Origin: Clostridiaceae bacterium
GTDB lineage: Bacteria > Bacillota > Clostridia > Acetivibrionales > DULL01
DNA: 62,055 nt
Assembly: GCA_012840395.1 (NCBI GenBank)
Contig: DULL01000063.1
Span: 1-62,055, forward strand
Direction: 5' to 3'
Numbering within the stretch: the first letter of the stretch is position 1; every line of letters starts with the position of its first letter. The position numbers and the translations under genes were made by a program. Of this stretch, positions 27,292 through 37,005 are shown one piece after another. The notes under the pieces are model-generated. The model made no database searches. It saw nothing but the letters and a program-made list of their open reading frames with translations, and had not been told where the DNA came from.

Positions 27292-28158
27292 ATGACTTCC
27301 AGGAGAAAAAAACATGGCAAAGTAAATAAGATATTACGGGAGGCTTGGAAAATCTTACTTTCGGTTATTATAATTGTGGCAGGTTTTGTAATGATATTTC
27401 CGTTTCTTTGGATGATTTCGGCCTCTTTCAAGGGTATAAATGATGTATTTGAATTTCCGATCCGATGGATACCAAACCCAATAACAACAAAAGGATATGA
27501 GCTTTTGTTCAGTGGGAAAGTTCCATTCCTTGTTTTTTATAAGAACTCTATAATAGTTGCTGTTTTAGGACTAGCCGGTACATTCTTTTCCTGTACTATG
27601 GCCGGTTACGCATATGCAAAAATAAACTTTGTTGGACGGGATAAGATATTTCTTCTTAAACTGTCAACAACAATGATACCTTCAATGGTTACAATACTGC
27701 CGACCTTTATGATATACTCAAAACTCGGACTTATAAATACACGTACTGCATTATGGCTTCCGTGGACTTTTGGCGGAGCAATGGGTGTATTTATTATGAG
27801 ACAGTTTTTTGTATCGCTACCTAACGAGCTTGTTGAGGCAGCCAGGATAGATGGTGCAAGTCATCCGCGCATATATTGGAATATTGCAATTCCTAGTGCG
27901 AGACCAGCTATTTCTACACTTTTGTTCCTGTACTTTATTTCAATTTGGAATGATTATGAAAGACCTCTCCTGTACCTGCGCAACAGAGAACTGTTTACAC
28001 TGCCTTTTGCAGTAAAATACTTTGCTGATGATCAGTTTCAGAATTATCCTGCAATAATGGCAGCAAACGTATGTATGCTTATTCCAATAATCATATTGTT
28101 CTTTGTGGCTCAAAAGAGTTTTGTACGGTCAATAATTACAACAGGAATAAAGGGTTAA
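27292..28158 (+). CDS. Sugar ABC transporter permease (MalG-like)
   Basis: 288 residues from ATG 27292 after AAAGGAG. Six transmembrane segments, EAA loop ELVEAARIDGASHPRIYWNI, and the C-terminal tail ending in TGIKG typical of MalG/CUT1 partners. No ATPase gene is in the operon or the rest of the window next to it; CUT1 systems in Firmicutes often share one MsmK/MsmX-type ATPase encoded elsewhere. Confidence 0.94.
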   Translation: MTSRRKKHGKVNKILREAWKILLSVIIIVAGFVMIFPFLWMISASFKGINDVFEFPIRWIPNPITTKGYELLFSGKVPFLVFYKNSIIVAVLGLAGTFFSCTMAGYAYAKINFVGRDKIFLLKLSTTMIPSMVTILPTFMIYSKLGLINTRTALWLPWTFGGAMGVFIMRQFFVSLPNELVEAARIDGASHPRIYWNIAIPSARPAISTLLFLYFISIWNDYERPLLYLRNRELFTLPFAVKYFADDQFQNYPAIMAANVCMLIPIIILFFVAQKSFVRSIITTGIKG

Positions 28159-28256
28159 GAGAATGAAAAGTGGGCTGATCCTGTAAGAATATTGCAGGAC
28201 AGCTCATTTTTATTTCATTATTTTATATCAATAATTGTTACTGAGGAGAATATGAT

Positions 28257-29378
28257 ATGCGAATTTTGGAACACAGGACAATATATCGCGATGGCGAGTA
28301 TGCTGCTTTTCCCAATCTTGCATTCCTGCCTGACAGACGCCTTATGTGTGCTTTCCGCCATGCAAAGGAACGTCAGAAGGAATACGGGAGGGTAACTCAT
28401 GTAGATCCCACTGCAAAATGTGTTTTTGTTATTTCAGAAGACAATGGCAAAACTTTTTTGCCGGAGATTCATGTTATTATCGATGATGCTGATATGAGCA
28501 ATCAGGATCCAATTGTCAGCGTTTTATCTGATGGGCGGATCATAGCCACATATTTCAGATGGGCTCTGGTTCCTGCAGGAGAAGGAGCTAAAACCTGGGG
28601 TGAAGATTTCTTCAGACGGTTTGGACGTACCTTGTTTGGAAAATATGACTGTTTTTCCGATGGTATAACCTGCAGCATTTCAGATGACTGCGGAAAGACC
28701 TGGAGACATATGCCTGTTATTTCACCTGAAGGTTATATAAAGGGATCTGCGGTTCGGGGGAATATAGTGGAGCTGCCTGACGGGACACTGCTTCTTCCTT
28801 TTTATGGGATAAAGAATTTCAATGAACTTAGCAGAGCAGGTCTGATGAGGTCAGATGACAGGGGAGAAAGCTGGTACTACTTCAGTGAAATGGCTTTTGA
28901 CCCGAAATGCGAAAAGCATTTTCTTGAGCCCATGCTTTTTCGTACGGATAGCGGACGTCTTATAGGCTTGCACCGTACACAGAGTGACTATTTGAAAAAG
29001 GGTGTTGATTTTGAACAAACATACCTGAATCTACATATATCTGTCTCAGAAGATAACGGAAAAACATTTGGGCCTGTTTTTGAAGTAGATACGCTATGGA
29101 GCTCTAATCCATTCCATGCACTTAAGCTTAGAAGCGGTAAAGTGCTTGTTACTTACGGCTATCGCCGCAAACCCTTTGGAATTCGTGCCCGTTTGTGTAA
29201 CGGGGAATTATCGGACATTAACGAGGTGCCTGAAATTATTCTTCGTGATGATGCTCCAAATGGTGATTTAGGTTATACTCACTCAGTACAGCTTCCGGAT
29301 GGCACTATAATGGTAGCTTACTATATTTCAGGTGATGATGGCATTAGAAAAATTGAAGCAACATTGCTTCAGGAATGA
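28257..29378 (+). CDS. Sialidase-like (BNR/Asp-box) hydrolase
   Basis: 373 residues, with no signal peptide, so cytosolic. Four Asp-box repeats mark a six-bladed beta-propeller: SEDNGKTF (60), SDDCGKTW (142), SDDRGESW (199) and SEDNGKTF (264). FPNLAFLPDRRLMCAFR at the start resembles the FRIP region of sialidases, without the exact motif. It closes the sugar-uptake operon, about 100 bases after the permease, so it probably trims the imported glycan. Whether it removes sialic acid or another sugar cannot be told from sequence. Confidence 0.8.
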   Translation: MRILEHRTIYRDGEYAAFPNLAFLPDRRLMCAFRHAKERQKEYGRVTHVDPTAKCVFVISEDNGKTFLPEIHVIIDDADMSNQDPIVSVLSDGRIIATYFRWALVPAGEGAKTWGEDFFRRFGRTLFGKYDCFSDGITCSISDDCGKTWRHMPVISPEGYIKGSAVRGNIVELPDGTLLLPFYGIKNFNELSRAGLMRSDDRGESWYYFSEMAFDPKCEKHFLEPMLFRTDSGRLIGLHRTQSDYLKKGVDFEQTYLNLHISVSEDNGKTFGPVFEVDTLWSSNPFHALKLRSGKVLVTYGYRRKPFGIRARLCNGELSDINEVPEIILRDDAPNGDLGYTHSVQLPDGTIMVAYYISGDDGIRKIEATLLQE

Positions 29379-29391
29379 TAAATGAAGTAGG

Positions 29392-29471
29392 AGCACAGGG
29401 AAGCACAGGGACGGTTCTTCTGCTTCCGCCAAAATGGAAGCAGAAGAACCGTCCCTGTGCTTCCCTGTGCT
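29392..29471. repeat. REP-like palindrome, copy B
   Basis: Perfect 36-base arms (29392-29427 and 29436-29471) around gccaaaat. The largest copy of the gggacggttct family, with an extra repeat of the agcacaggga unit at its outer ends. It may also serve as the terminator of the sugar operon. Confidence 0.9.
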
Positions 29472-29569
29472 TCTGCCATTTATTGCATGCTGGAAATGTG
29501 CTATAATTTGATATACTAATACTTTTTTTGATAAACTAAAACTTTGATAAGAAAGATCCTGAGGGTAAA

Positions 29570-29725
29570 ATGAGTAAAGTTGAGTACGGGTTTGATCTGG
29601 ATATGCATGGTTTTGACGCTGAACTCTCTTTCTTAAAACTCAAAGTTTTCTGGAATCATAAGGAGCAGGCAAATCCAAGTTGGATAATATCTAAATCGGA
29701 TATCGAAAGGAGCGGAGGGCAATGA
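29570..29725 (+). CDS. Small ORF coupled to URO-D-family gene
   Basis: 51 residues from ATG 29570, eight bases after GAGGG. The product begins MSKVEYGFDLDMHGFDAE and ends DIERSGGQ. Its stop (29723-29725) overlaps the next start in an ATGA arrangement, and its last codons form the AGGAGCGGAGGG binding site of that gene. It could be a real small protein, a leader peptide that couples translation, or the remnant of a longer gene. I recognise no family. Confidence 0.5.
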   Translation: MSKVEYGFDLDMHGFDAELSFLKLKVFWNHKEQANPSWIISKSDIERSGGQ

Positions 29726-30918
29726 CTCATAAAGAGAGGATATTAGCAGTAATAAATGGGCAACCTGTCGACAGAATACCTTTTATACCAAGGCTTGACA
29801 TCTGGTATAATGCTAACAAACGCAACGGTACTCTTCCTGAAAAATATAAAAATGCAACCTTTAAAGAAATAACAGAAGACCTTAACCTTGGGTATCATGC
29901 AGTTGTTCCTGATTTCAGGGATTATGGGGGAGAAGAAGGAGACCGTGACCTGGGATTGGGTATACACCGTTTCAGGGCACTGCCGTATAAAATTACTTTT
30001 CATAATATAAAGCAAAACATAACCAGGACTCCTGACGGATTGCTGAAATCAGAGTACATAACACCAAAGGGGACTATAAAAACATGCATCAAATATGATG
30101 AGGAAATGAGAAAATCAGGTGCTACTCTTCCTGTTACTCTTGAGCATGCAGTAAAAGGAATAGAAGACTTTGAAGCCCTTGCTTATATTTTTGAAAATGT
30201 TGAGATTGAGCCAAACTATAAATATTATGCTCAGTTCAAGGAAGAAGTAGTGGGCGAAAACGGAGTAGCGGTAGCCACTTGCAGCCTTTGGGCTTCACCA
30301 ATGTACTATCTGCTAAAGGAATTAATGTCGGTGGAAGACTTTTTCTTCACTTTAGTTGATTATCCGGGAGAAATGGAATGGCTGTCAGAAAGACTTATGC
30401 CATTTGCCAGAAAGATTTTTGATGTTACGGCCAACTGCCCTGCAGAGCTTATACTCTCGGGAGCAAATTACGACAACTCAATTACCACCCCTCAGTTTTT
30501 TGGTAAATATATTGCCCCTGAAATTAAAAGGCAGTCTGAAATTCTTCATGAAAAAGGTAAATTTCTTGTTACTCATACTGATGGTGAGAATACCGGGCTA
30601 TTAGAGCATTTTGTTGACTCAGAAATTGATGTGGCTGATTCAATTTGCCCTTATCCGCTAACCAGATTAACTCTGGCAGAAGTCAGAAAGGTATTTGATG
30701 GCAGGATTACAGTCTGGGGAGGAATACCTTCCACTTCAGTCCTTGAGAATTCAATGAGTGATTTTGAGTTTGAAAAATACCTTGATGATATGTTGCAGAG
30801 TATTGGTAGAGGAGATCACTTAATTTTCAGTATAGCCGATACAACTCCTCCCGGCGCAAAACTTGAAAGGATACTAAAAATAGAAGAAAAAGTGAAAGAA
30901 TTCGGCCCTGTTTTATAA
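29722..30918 (+). CDS. Uroporphyrinogen decarboxylase-family protein
   Basis: 398 residues from ATG 29722. URO-D superfamily TIM barrel, with the blocks RIPFIPRLDIWYNANKRNG near the start, THTDGENTGLLEHF near 290 and WGGIPSTSVLE near 335. No heme pathway gene is nearby, and clostridial members of this superfamily are often methyltransferases (MtaA/CmuA-like) acting on corrinoid proteins or O-methyl compounds. A substrate cannot be named. It overlaps the 51-residue ORF. Confidence 0.85.
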   Translation: MTHKERILAVINGQPVDRIPFIPRLDIWYNANKRNGTLPEKYKNATFKEITEDLNLGYHAVVPDFRDYGGEEGDRDLGLGIHRFRALPYKITFHNIKQNITRTPDGLLKSEYITPKGTIKTCIKYDEEMRKSGATLPVTLEHAVKGIEDFEALAYIFENVEIEPNYKYYAQFKEEVVGENGVAVATCSLWASPMYYLLKELMSVEDFFFTLVDYPGEMEWLSERLMPFARKIFDVTANCPAELILSGANYDNSITTPQFFGKYIAPEIKRQSEILHEKGKFLVTHTDGENTGLLEHFVDSEIDVADSICPYPLTRLTLAEVRKVFDGRITVWGGIPSTSVLENSMSDFEFEKYLDDMLQSIGRGDHLIFSIADTTPPGAKLERILKIEEKVKEFGPVL

Positions 30919-31053
30919 TCAGCCATGCTTTATAAAATAAATAATATATCATATGATTTTAATTAATTATGAGTGAATATTATGAGTCAATAGAATTTGC
31001 TTTACTTAATTTACTTTACTTAGCTTTTGTATAAGAAAGGTGATAATCAAATT

Positions 31054-32274
31054 ATGGATGGTATTGGTCTTGTGCTGGAAGGCGGGGGAGCCAGGGGTTC
31101 ATATCAAATAGGTGCATGCAAGGCATTGAAAGAAATGGGTATTGAGTTTAGCGGAGTGGCAGGTACTTCTGTAGGTGCTCTTAATGGTGCTATGATAGTA
31201 CAGGATAACCTTGAAGAGGCTTATGATTTTTGGAGTATCATAAGTCCTGACAAAATAATTAATTTTACAGATGAGGAAGTACAGGAACTAGGACACGGAG
31301 GAATTCGCTTTGCCGGTTTCAGTTACAAAATCAACAGATTTAAAAAAATAATAGCAGAAAGAGGAATAGATATAAGACCTCTGATAGATTTGCTTAAAAG
31401 TGTTATTAATGAAGAAAAAATAAGAAAATCAAGATTGGATTTTGGTATTGTGGCTTTCGATATTACCAGTGTAAAGCCTGTAGAAGTGTATAAAGAAGAT
31501 ATTCCTGAAGGTAAATTGGTGGATTACTTGATCGCGAGTTCTACTTTTCCCGGATTTAAACCCAAGGAAATTGACGGCAGACTATATGCTGACGGGGGAA
31601 TATATAATGTGCTTCCTATTAATTTAATGTCAAATAAGGGATACAAGAATATTATTGCTGTCAGGACATTTGGAATAGGCCGAAGAAAAAAATTTGATGA
31701 AAAAGAATTAAATATTACATACATCGCTCCTGCGGAGAATTTAGGACCTATTCTGGATTTTAGCAACGAAAGGGCGAAAATCAATCTTCAGCTTGGCTAT
31801 TACGACGCTATTAGAGTTTTTAAAGGACTGAAAGGTAAAAGATATTATATAAAACCCTACAATGATGAAGACTTTTTCCTGGAATATCTGATGGGCTTAA
31901 GCAAAGAGAAAATTGCAAAGCTGTGCAAGCTTTTTGGTATTGAGAAATCTTCCAGCAAAAGAGTGCTGTTTGAGTACATAATACCCAAAATTGCCAGCCT
32001 TTTGGGAGCATCTGAAAACGCTTCCTATGAAGACATATCCATTGCATTAATAGAAAAAATTGCAGATATTTCAGGTGTTGAGAGATTTAAAATATATGAT
32101 CTGGCAGATTTGATCTCTGAAATCACAAGAAGGTATGTGCCGGTTAAAACTGACTTTTTAAACGAGATACCTGGATTTTTAATGAGTATTGATATTGTGA
32201 CAAAAATAAATAGAGACAAGATTCTGGGAAGTATAGCAAACGAATTATTTATGGATTTAGCAGGTGCAGGCTGA
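31054..32274 (+). CDS. Patatin-like phospholipase
   Basis: 406 residues from ATG 31054 after AAAGGTGAT. The patatin catalytic dyad is clear: oxyanion loop EGGGARGSYQIG (9-20), nucleophile elbow GTSVG with Ser 39, and DGG with Asp 180. Cytosolic, with no signal peptide. A C-terminal region of about 120 residues beyond the patatin domain (from LFGIEKSSSKRVLFEYI) is helical and unassigned. Predicted serine hydrolase acting on phospholipid or acyl glycerol. Confidence 0.93.
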   Translation: MDGIGLVLEGGGARGSYQIGACKALKEMGIEFSGVAGTSVGALNGAMIVQDNLEEAYDFWSIISPDKIINFTDEEVQELGHGGIRFAGFSYKINRFKKIIAERGIDIRPLIDLLKSVINEEKIRKSRLDFGIVAFDITSVKPVEVYKEDIPEGKLVDYLIASSTFPGFKPKEIDGRLYADGGIYNVLPINLMSNKGYKNIIAVRTFGIGRRKKFDEKELNITYIAPAENLGPILDFSNERAKINLQLGYYDAIRVFKGLKGKRYYIKPYNDEDFFLEYLMGLSKEKIAKLCKLFGIEKSSSKRVLFEYIIPKIASLLGASENASYEDISIALIEKIADISGVERFKIYDLADLISEITRRYVPVKTDFLNEIPGFLMSIDIVTKINRDKILGSIANELFMDLAGAG

Positions 32275-32312
32275 GTTTTAACATGACTTTAGCGGCAAAT
32301 AAGCAACAATAA

Positions 32313-32364
32313 CGGCAAAAAATAATGGCAAATAGTAACGGCAAATAGTAATGGCAAATGATAA
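32313..32364. repeat. Four 13-bp tandem repeats
   Basis: Units cggcaaaaaataa, tggcaaatagtaa, cggcaaatagtaa and tggcaaatgataa in direct succession after the patatin stop. Confidence 0.85.
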
Positions 32365-32365
32365 G

Positions 32366-32414
32366 AGAAACCTCTGTAGCTATTAATAATAGCGAATTAC
32401 AGAGGTTTCTTTTA
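32366..32414 (+). terminator. Terminator after patatin gene
   Basis: A 13-pair stem, agaaacctctgta (32366-32378) with tacagaggtttct (32398-32410), containing an inner gctatta/taatagc hairpin, followed by ttta. It is strong in both directions. Confidence 0.8.
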
Positions 32415-32519
32415 TTAAAGATGCATTTTAGATACTCATTATAGATACCCTTTAACATTTTCACATGCCCAACCAACCGTAAAGGAGAGACGGGCAGGAT
32501 TGAAAGGAGTAGGCTTTAG

Positions 32520-35165
32520 CTATCGGCGGATGATGGCAGAGAGGAACGCAGCGATCACTTTTGCACCTTCTGCTCTGGTAGCGCTGTCAAGGGGTACAAA
32601 TATATTGCCGGGCCTGCCTGATATAATACCGGCCTCTTTCATCATTTTAACCGCCTCTAAGGCGTAGGGGCTGATATCCGCCTGGTCTAAAAAAGTCGCC
32701 TGACTCTCCGTCCTTACTCAGGGATATGTTCTTGGCCTGAGCAAAACGGGCAAGAATCGTTGCCATCTGCTCTCAGGTGATGTTTACGTTTGGCTCGAAT
32801 GTTTTTTCTTCGTTCACTCCAAGGACGTAGCCTCCGGCAGCCGCCCATGCTATATAGGTAGCATACCAGGCATCCGGGTCGACGTCCTCAAAAGTTGTTA
32901 TGCTGTCTTCCGGAATGGGTTCGCCCGACATCATGGCCAGCATTTTTACAAACTCGGCTCTGGTTACATGCCTGTCTGGTTCAAACCTTCTATCACTTAT
33001 ACCGTTCACAATGCCTCTGGCGGCAAGATAGCTAATGAAACTCTCAGCCCAGCCTGCTGCATCTGTAAATGACTTTTTGTTATAACCGACACCGAATTTT
33101 GATAGATGATTGGTCCGGAAGATGACATAGCCGTCCCGGTATTCACCATTAATGACCATCCTGAGGTCGTCGCCGGCGTCGATGTAATATACCACCACAG
33201 CGTTCGGATCTTTGTCCTTCTTCAGAACGTAGGGTACCCTTATGAAGAGCTCCTCACCGCCGAAATTGGTGATCCGCTTGCCGCCCGTGGTGATAGTTAT
33301 TTCAAAGACCGGCCTGCCGTCCAGGTCTCCGGCCTTGTTCAGGCTGAATATGGTATCGCCTTCAGTGTCTGCCGTGATGTTCTTTAAAACTTCCGGTGGG
33401 AGAGTTATTTCTCCGCCTTCCAGAGAAAGGCGCAACTGAGATCCGCTATCGGCAAGTTCCTCCAGCGCTGCTTTTTCAAATCCGATGCTGCCACCCTGTG
33501 CGGTCAGTTCAAGAGATTCTCCGGGGTCTCCTGAATCTTTAAGTACTTCCTTAAGCTCATCTAAGGTCACTACCTTAACGTCTGAGTCAAGGGAGCCGTC
33601 CTCTTTGTTTTGATCCGTGGACTTCTCTCCTCCCCCGGGAGCAGGCCGCGTTTCGGGGACCGTGTCGTCCTCATAGGAACCCAACAAATATACGGTGATG
33701 ATTTTTGACAGCACAACTTTGGAACTTTCATCTCCCTTGGTGAGGTTTATCGGTGTTCCGTCAGCTTCTAACTCCGTAAGGGTGCCGTCTGGCCGGTATA
33801 TGCGGTTGCCTGCGGTCATTAGATATATGTTTTCATGTTTCACAGCCTCAATAATGATTTGTGTCTTACCAGGCCTCTTTGCCTTGATTATGCCGCTGGA
33901 AGAATCCACTTCGGCAATTTCCGGATTCCGGTTACGGTAGTGCAGAGCATAGGATCTTCCCGCTTCATGTGGGACGGTGCTAATATCCGGTTGCCACTCT
34001 GTTCCCTGATACATGGAGACAGTTTCCGCCTCCACCCAGATATCCGTAAGCTCAATATCGGACGCTTCGTCCTTGTGCAGTACTACCTGCCTGGTATATA
34101 CCGTTGTTTCCTTTGTCACGCCCTCGCCGACATCAACCGGCATCTTCAGGTTTATTGATAACTCAATGTCTCCGTCATCATCGAAAAGCTCTTCTGAAAC
34201 TGTGATGAGCTCGTCAATTTCAAATTTGTTCCCGGCATCCATTGAAGTGAATTCAATTGTCTTAAGAATTACGGGTTCGGGCGGATTCTCGTCACTAATC
34301 AACGCCCTCATAATGGCATCCTCATCTGATTTTCAATGGTGAGCTTTACATTTTCTGCCGTTGTGTTGCCGAGATTAAGTACAGTGGCGGTTAAGCGTAT
34401 GGTGTCGTTGGAGAAGAAGTATCCCCTCTGGTTTTCGATAACGAGATTATGGTTTAATGGAATTTTATAATATTTCACCGTGGCAGTGTTCTCCATATCT
34501 TCTTCCAACGCCTTGATTCTGATCAGTTTATCAGCAAAATTCTCCGGCACCACGAATTCAGTGGTTGCAGTTATTTCAGCTCCAGATGAGATGTGTGAGT
34601 CAATTACGATATAGTCGCAGAGAGGTACGGCAGTTTCATCTTCATCGGGATAATCGTCTTCTTCATCAAGATTATAGTCCTCATCATCATCAGGATAATT
34701 ACCTTCCTCATCGCTAGTATCGTCAACCAGGTCAAGTTGGAAGGTGACCTGCTTCGACGGTTTAAATCCGGCATTTACCGCCTTGATGGTAAGAACCGCA
34801 TTCTCTCCCGGCATCGGGTATTCCGGATAGATCTGGATATCCGCATCCTCGATTGAAAGAGTAGACATGGGTTCAAAGCGGCGGACTATGAGGTCGGAGA
34901 CATCCGATTCCTTTGTGCCGTCACCGTCTTCCACGGTTTTATATCTGCGGTTTACGATTGTCACATTGCCAGCTGAGTCCACAGCCACGGTCTGTTCATT
35001 GTTGTTCTCAAAGGGATTTCTTGTAAGCTGCCATTTGCTTCCCCATCCGCCCTGATAGACTGGAACAGGGCTTATGTTATCATCCCCGAAATTGGTCACG
35101 TCTACCTGACAATAATTTGGGTCGTACATGGTGGCAAATAACTGGCGGTTGTTAACGAAATTTTT
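32520..35165 (-). pseudogene. Decayed S-layer (SLH) surface protein gene
   Basis: Two open stretches (34308-35129, 273 codons; 32773-34311, 512 codons) and a closed tail form one broken gene. Domains in order: two CARDB-like beta domains with an acidic Asp/Glu linker, a Big_2-like domain (AEVDSSSGIIKAKRPGKTQI), then SLH repeats (FTDAAGWAESFISYLAARG, FEDVDPDAWYATYIAWAAAG). Damage: no start or signal peptide, with an in-frame stop at 35166-35168; a one-base loss near 34315-34325; a TGA at 32773-32775 replacing an expected Arg codon (T-stop-EQMATILARFAQ); and a one-base gain in the A6 run (T6 on the coding strand) at 32689-32694, after which SLH coding resumes to 32520. It is visibly GC-richer than its surroundings (for example 37 of 60 bases in 33601-33660). 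Confidence 0.85.
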
Positions 35166-35199
35166 TCAGAGGTTGTGTCACATATGTTTGACTTCTCTA

Positions 35200-35598
35200 G
35201 AGTTTCAGCCTGATAATAAAATGATGGGGCTTGACTTTTTGATGCTTCTCCAAAGGGCCATAGGAATAACCCCTGATGACCTGTTTGTTTATACGGAAAA
35301 AACTATTCCATTTGGACCTGAAGAACCTATTACAAGAGGCCAGGCCATGTCCATACTGGCAGATGTCATGACATTAGCCGGCTTTGGAGCTGACCTTACC
35401 GCAGAAGAAGAAAGTGCATTAATAAAAGATTTTTCCGATTTAGAAGGAATTGATGAAAAGCTTAAATCTGATGCGGCGTTGCTGATAAAACTTGGGGTTT
35501 TTCAAGGAAAAGACAATAAGCTTATGGCGCCTGATGATATTATGACTAGTGCGGAAGCAGCTGCAACGCTTTTGAGATTGTTAAAGAGCATTCAGTAG
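35200..35598 (+). pseudogene. 3' fragment of another SLH-domain gene
   Basis: The frame reads FQPDNKMMGLDFLMLLQRA at its start, the interior of an SLH repeat, then a second SLH-like unit (FGPEEPITRGQAMSILADV; LIKLGVFQGKDNKLMAPDDI) to a stop at 35598. There is no proper start, signal peptide or ribosome binding site. Base composition is that of the chromosome, unlike the neighbouring minus-strand fragment. The two fragments meet head to head near 35165-35200, the likely rearrangement point. Confidence 0.6.
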
Positions 35599-35636
35599 AT
35601 TATAACAAGGCGGGAGATATGCTTATTGCCTCATTG

Positions 35637-35700
35637 GAAGCGCAGGGAGGGTTTTTCAGATTCCGTCAAAACGGAAGCTGAAGAACACTCTCTGCGCTTC
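35637..35700. repeat. REP-like palindrome, copy C (decayed)
   Basis: 28-base arms (35637-35664 and 35673-35700) around gtcaaaac, with four mismatches. Same outline as copies A and B (gaagc...ttcc). A further agtccctgcgcttcc lies at 35723-35738. Confidence 0.75.
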
Positions 35701-35745
35701 TGGCTGTTTTAGTGCAGTCTGCAGTCCCTGCGCTTCCATGATATA

Positions 35746-36078
35746 TCAAAAAACAGTCTGAACCAATATCATATAGATAATAGTTCCTGCACCGATACTT
35801 AATAGAGTATTCTTTTTCCACATGTGCAAAACTATAATAACGAGAATAGATATAAGTTCCGGAAGGCCGTGATTTCCGGATATAAAAGAAACATCTTTTA
35901 AAGAATACACCACGAGAAGCCCTATTACGGCATAAGGAAGAACCTGTCCCAGATACTGAATGTATTTGGGAGGTATTTTCTTTGCCGGGAAAAGGATGAA
36001 TGGCAAAAACCTTGTAATCATCGTTCCTAATACTACAACCACGATGGTTATGATACTTTGCTGAGTTGTCATAATCAT
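35746..36078 (-). CDS. azlD: Branched-chain amino acid exporter subunit AzlD
   Basis: 110 residues, four hydrophobic segments, with the family opening [25 protein letters not shown] split over residues 19-43. Partner of AzlC; the pair exports branched-chain amino acids or analogues (AzlC confers azaleucine resistance in Bacillus). The start overlaps the AzlC stop, so the genes are coupled. Confidence 0.92.
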   Translation of the reverse strand: MIMTTQQSIITIVVVVLGTMITRFLPFILFPAKKIPPKYIQYLGQVLPYAVIGLLVVYSLKDVSFISGNHGLPELISILVIIVLHMWKKNTLLSIGAGTIIYMILVQTVF

Positions 36079-36767
36079 TGCCTACTCTCCTCCCTCTTTT
36101 TAAGAATAATGAAACTAATAAGAATTAATACCATAGAGGGAATGATAAAGTTATCAGCCCCGAATAACAGCAGGCATATAGCCGAGGATAGAGCTCCTAC
36201 CAACGCAGGAATATGGTTTTTGGTTTCCATCCACTGATTTAGAAATATAACCACAAATAATGCAATTAATACGAAATCCAAGCCTTTGGTATTTATCCTA
36301 ATAATATTCCCAAGCAGGGCACCTAATGTGGTGCCAATTACCCAATAGGCATGGTTTAATAAAGTGACAAAAAACATAAACCAGCCTTTATCAACACCAT
36401 CGGGGATTTTTGCCGAACAGTTTATGGAGAAAGATTCATCACACATTCCAAATATTAAATACGGCTTTTTCTTTCCAGTATTCTTGAATTTTTCCAGCAT
36501 GGAAATACCATAAAATATATGACGGGCATTTACCGTCAAAGTCAATAAAAAAGCATAGACCGGATTAAAAGTGGATAATAACAGATTCATCGCAACAAAC
36601 TGCATGGAGCCGGCGAAAACGAATATGCTTATACAAACAGGATATATAATTGGAAAGCCTTTGCTGCTCATGAGAAAGCCGTAGGACATTCCCAGGAAAA
36701 TAAAAGCTGTAAGTATTGGTAATGTATGTGGAAATGCTGCTTTAAGTGCTTGTTGCTTTATACTCAA
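36075..36767 (-). CDS. azlC: Branched-chain amino acid exporter subunit AzlC
   Basis: 230 residues from TTG 36767, chosen because GGAGGC lies six bases upstream; the longer frame from 36815 runs through a repeat. Membrane protein with [19 protein letters not shown], the [11 protein letters not shown] block and MCDESFSI, all typical of AzlC. Works with AzlD. Confidence 0.94.
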   Translation of the reverse strand: MSIKQQALKAAFPHTLPILTAFIFLGMSYGFLMSSKGFPIIYPVCISIFVFAGSMQFVAMNLLLSTFNPVYAFLLTLTVNARHIFYGISMLEKFKNTGKKKPYLIFGMCDESFSINCSAKIPDGVDKGWFMFFVTLLNHAYWVIGTTLGALLGNIIRINTKGLDFVLIALFVVIFLNQWMETKNHIPALVGALSSAICLLLFGADNFIIPSMVLILISFIILKKREESRQ

Positions 36768-36836
36768 TTTTATGCCTCCATCCGCGCCACCACACGTCCC
36801 ACCTGTTTCATGCACGTCTCCGCGTCATGTCTCCTG

Positions 36837-36897
36837 GAAGCGATGGGACGGTTCTCGTGCTTCCACCTACGGGACAAGGAACCTGCCCTCTTGTCCC
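36837..36897. repeat. REP-like element, copy D (half-type)
   Basis: One gaagc...gggacggttct...gcttcc arm (36837-36864) followed by a different hairpin, gggacaag with cttgtccc (36871-36878 and 36890-36897). Copy E has the same composite order. Confidence 0.7.
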
Positions 36898-37005
36898 TCC
36901 ATAATTAAATCTATTTTAAGTTGGCAAACTTTGTTTGTCAACATCATGCAGCAATACATACAGAGATAAAAATATATACCTCATAGGTTTATGTTGTTAT
37001 TATTT

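Noticed and set aside
32313-32364. CRISPR array
   Set aside because: Units are 13 bases with no spacers, and no cas gene is present in the window.
32773-32775. In-frame TGA in the SLH gene as selenocysteine or readthrough
   Set aside because: Arg is expected there, no SECIS-like hairpin is seen, and further frameshifts follow, so it is a nonsense mutation in a pseudogene.
34308-34311. Two coupled genes (273 and 512 codons) with overlapping stop and start
   Set aside because: The second part opens in mid-domain without a ribosome binding site; restoring one base joins them, so it is a frameshift.
34013-34342. Plus-strand frames antisense to the SLH pseudogene
   Set aside because: Serine-rich shadow frames arising from GC-rich coding DNA on the other strand.
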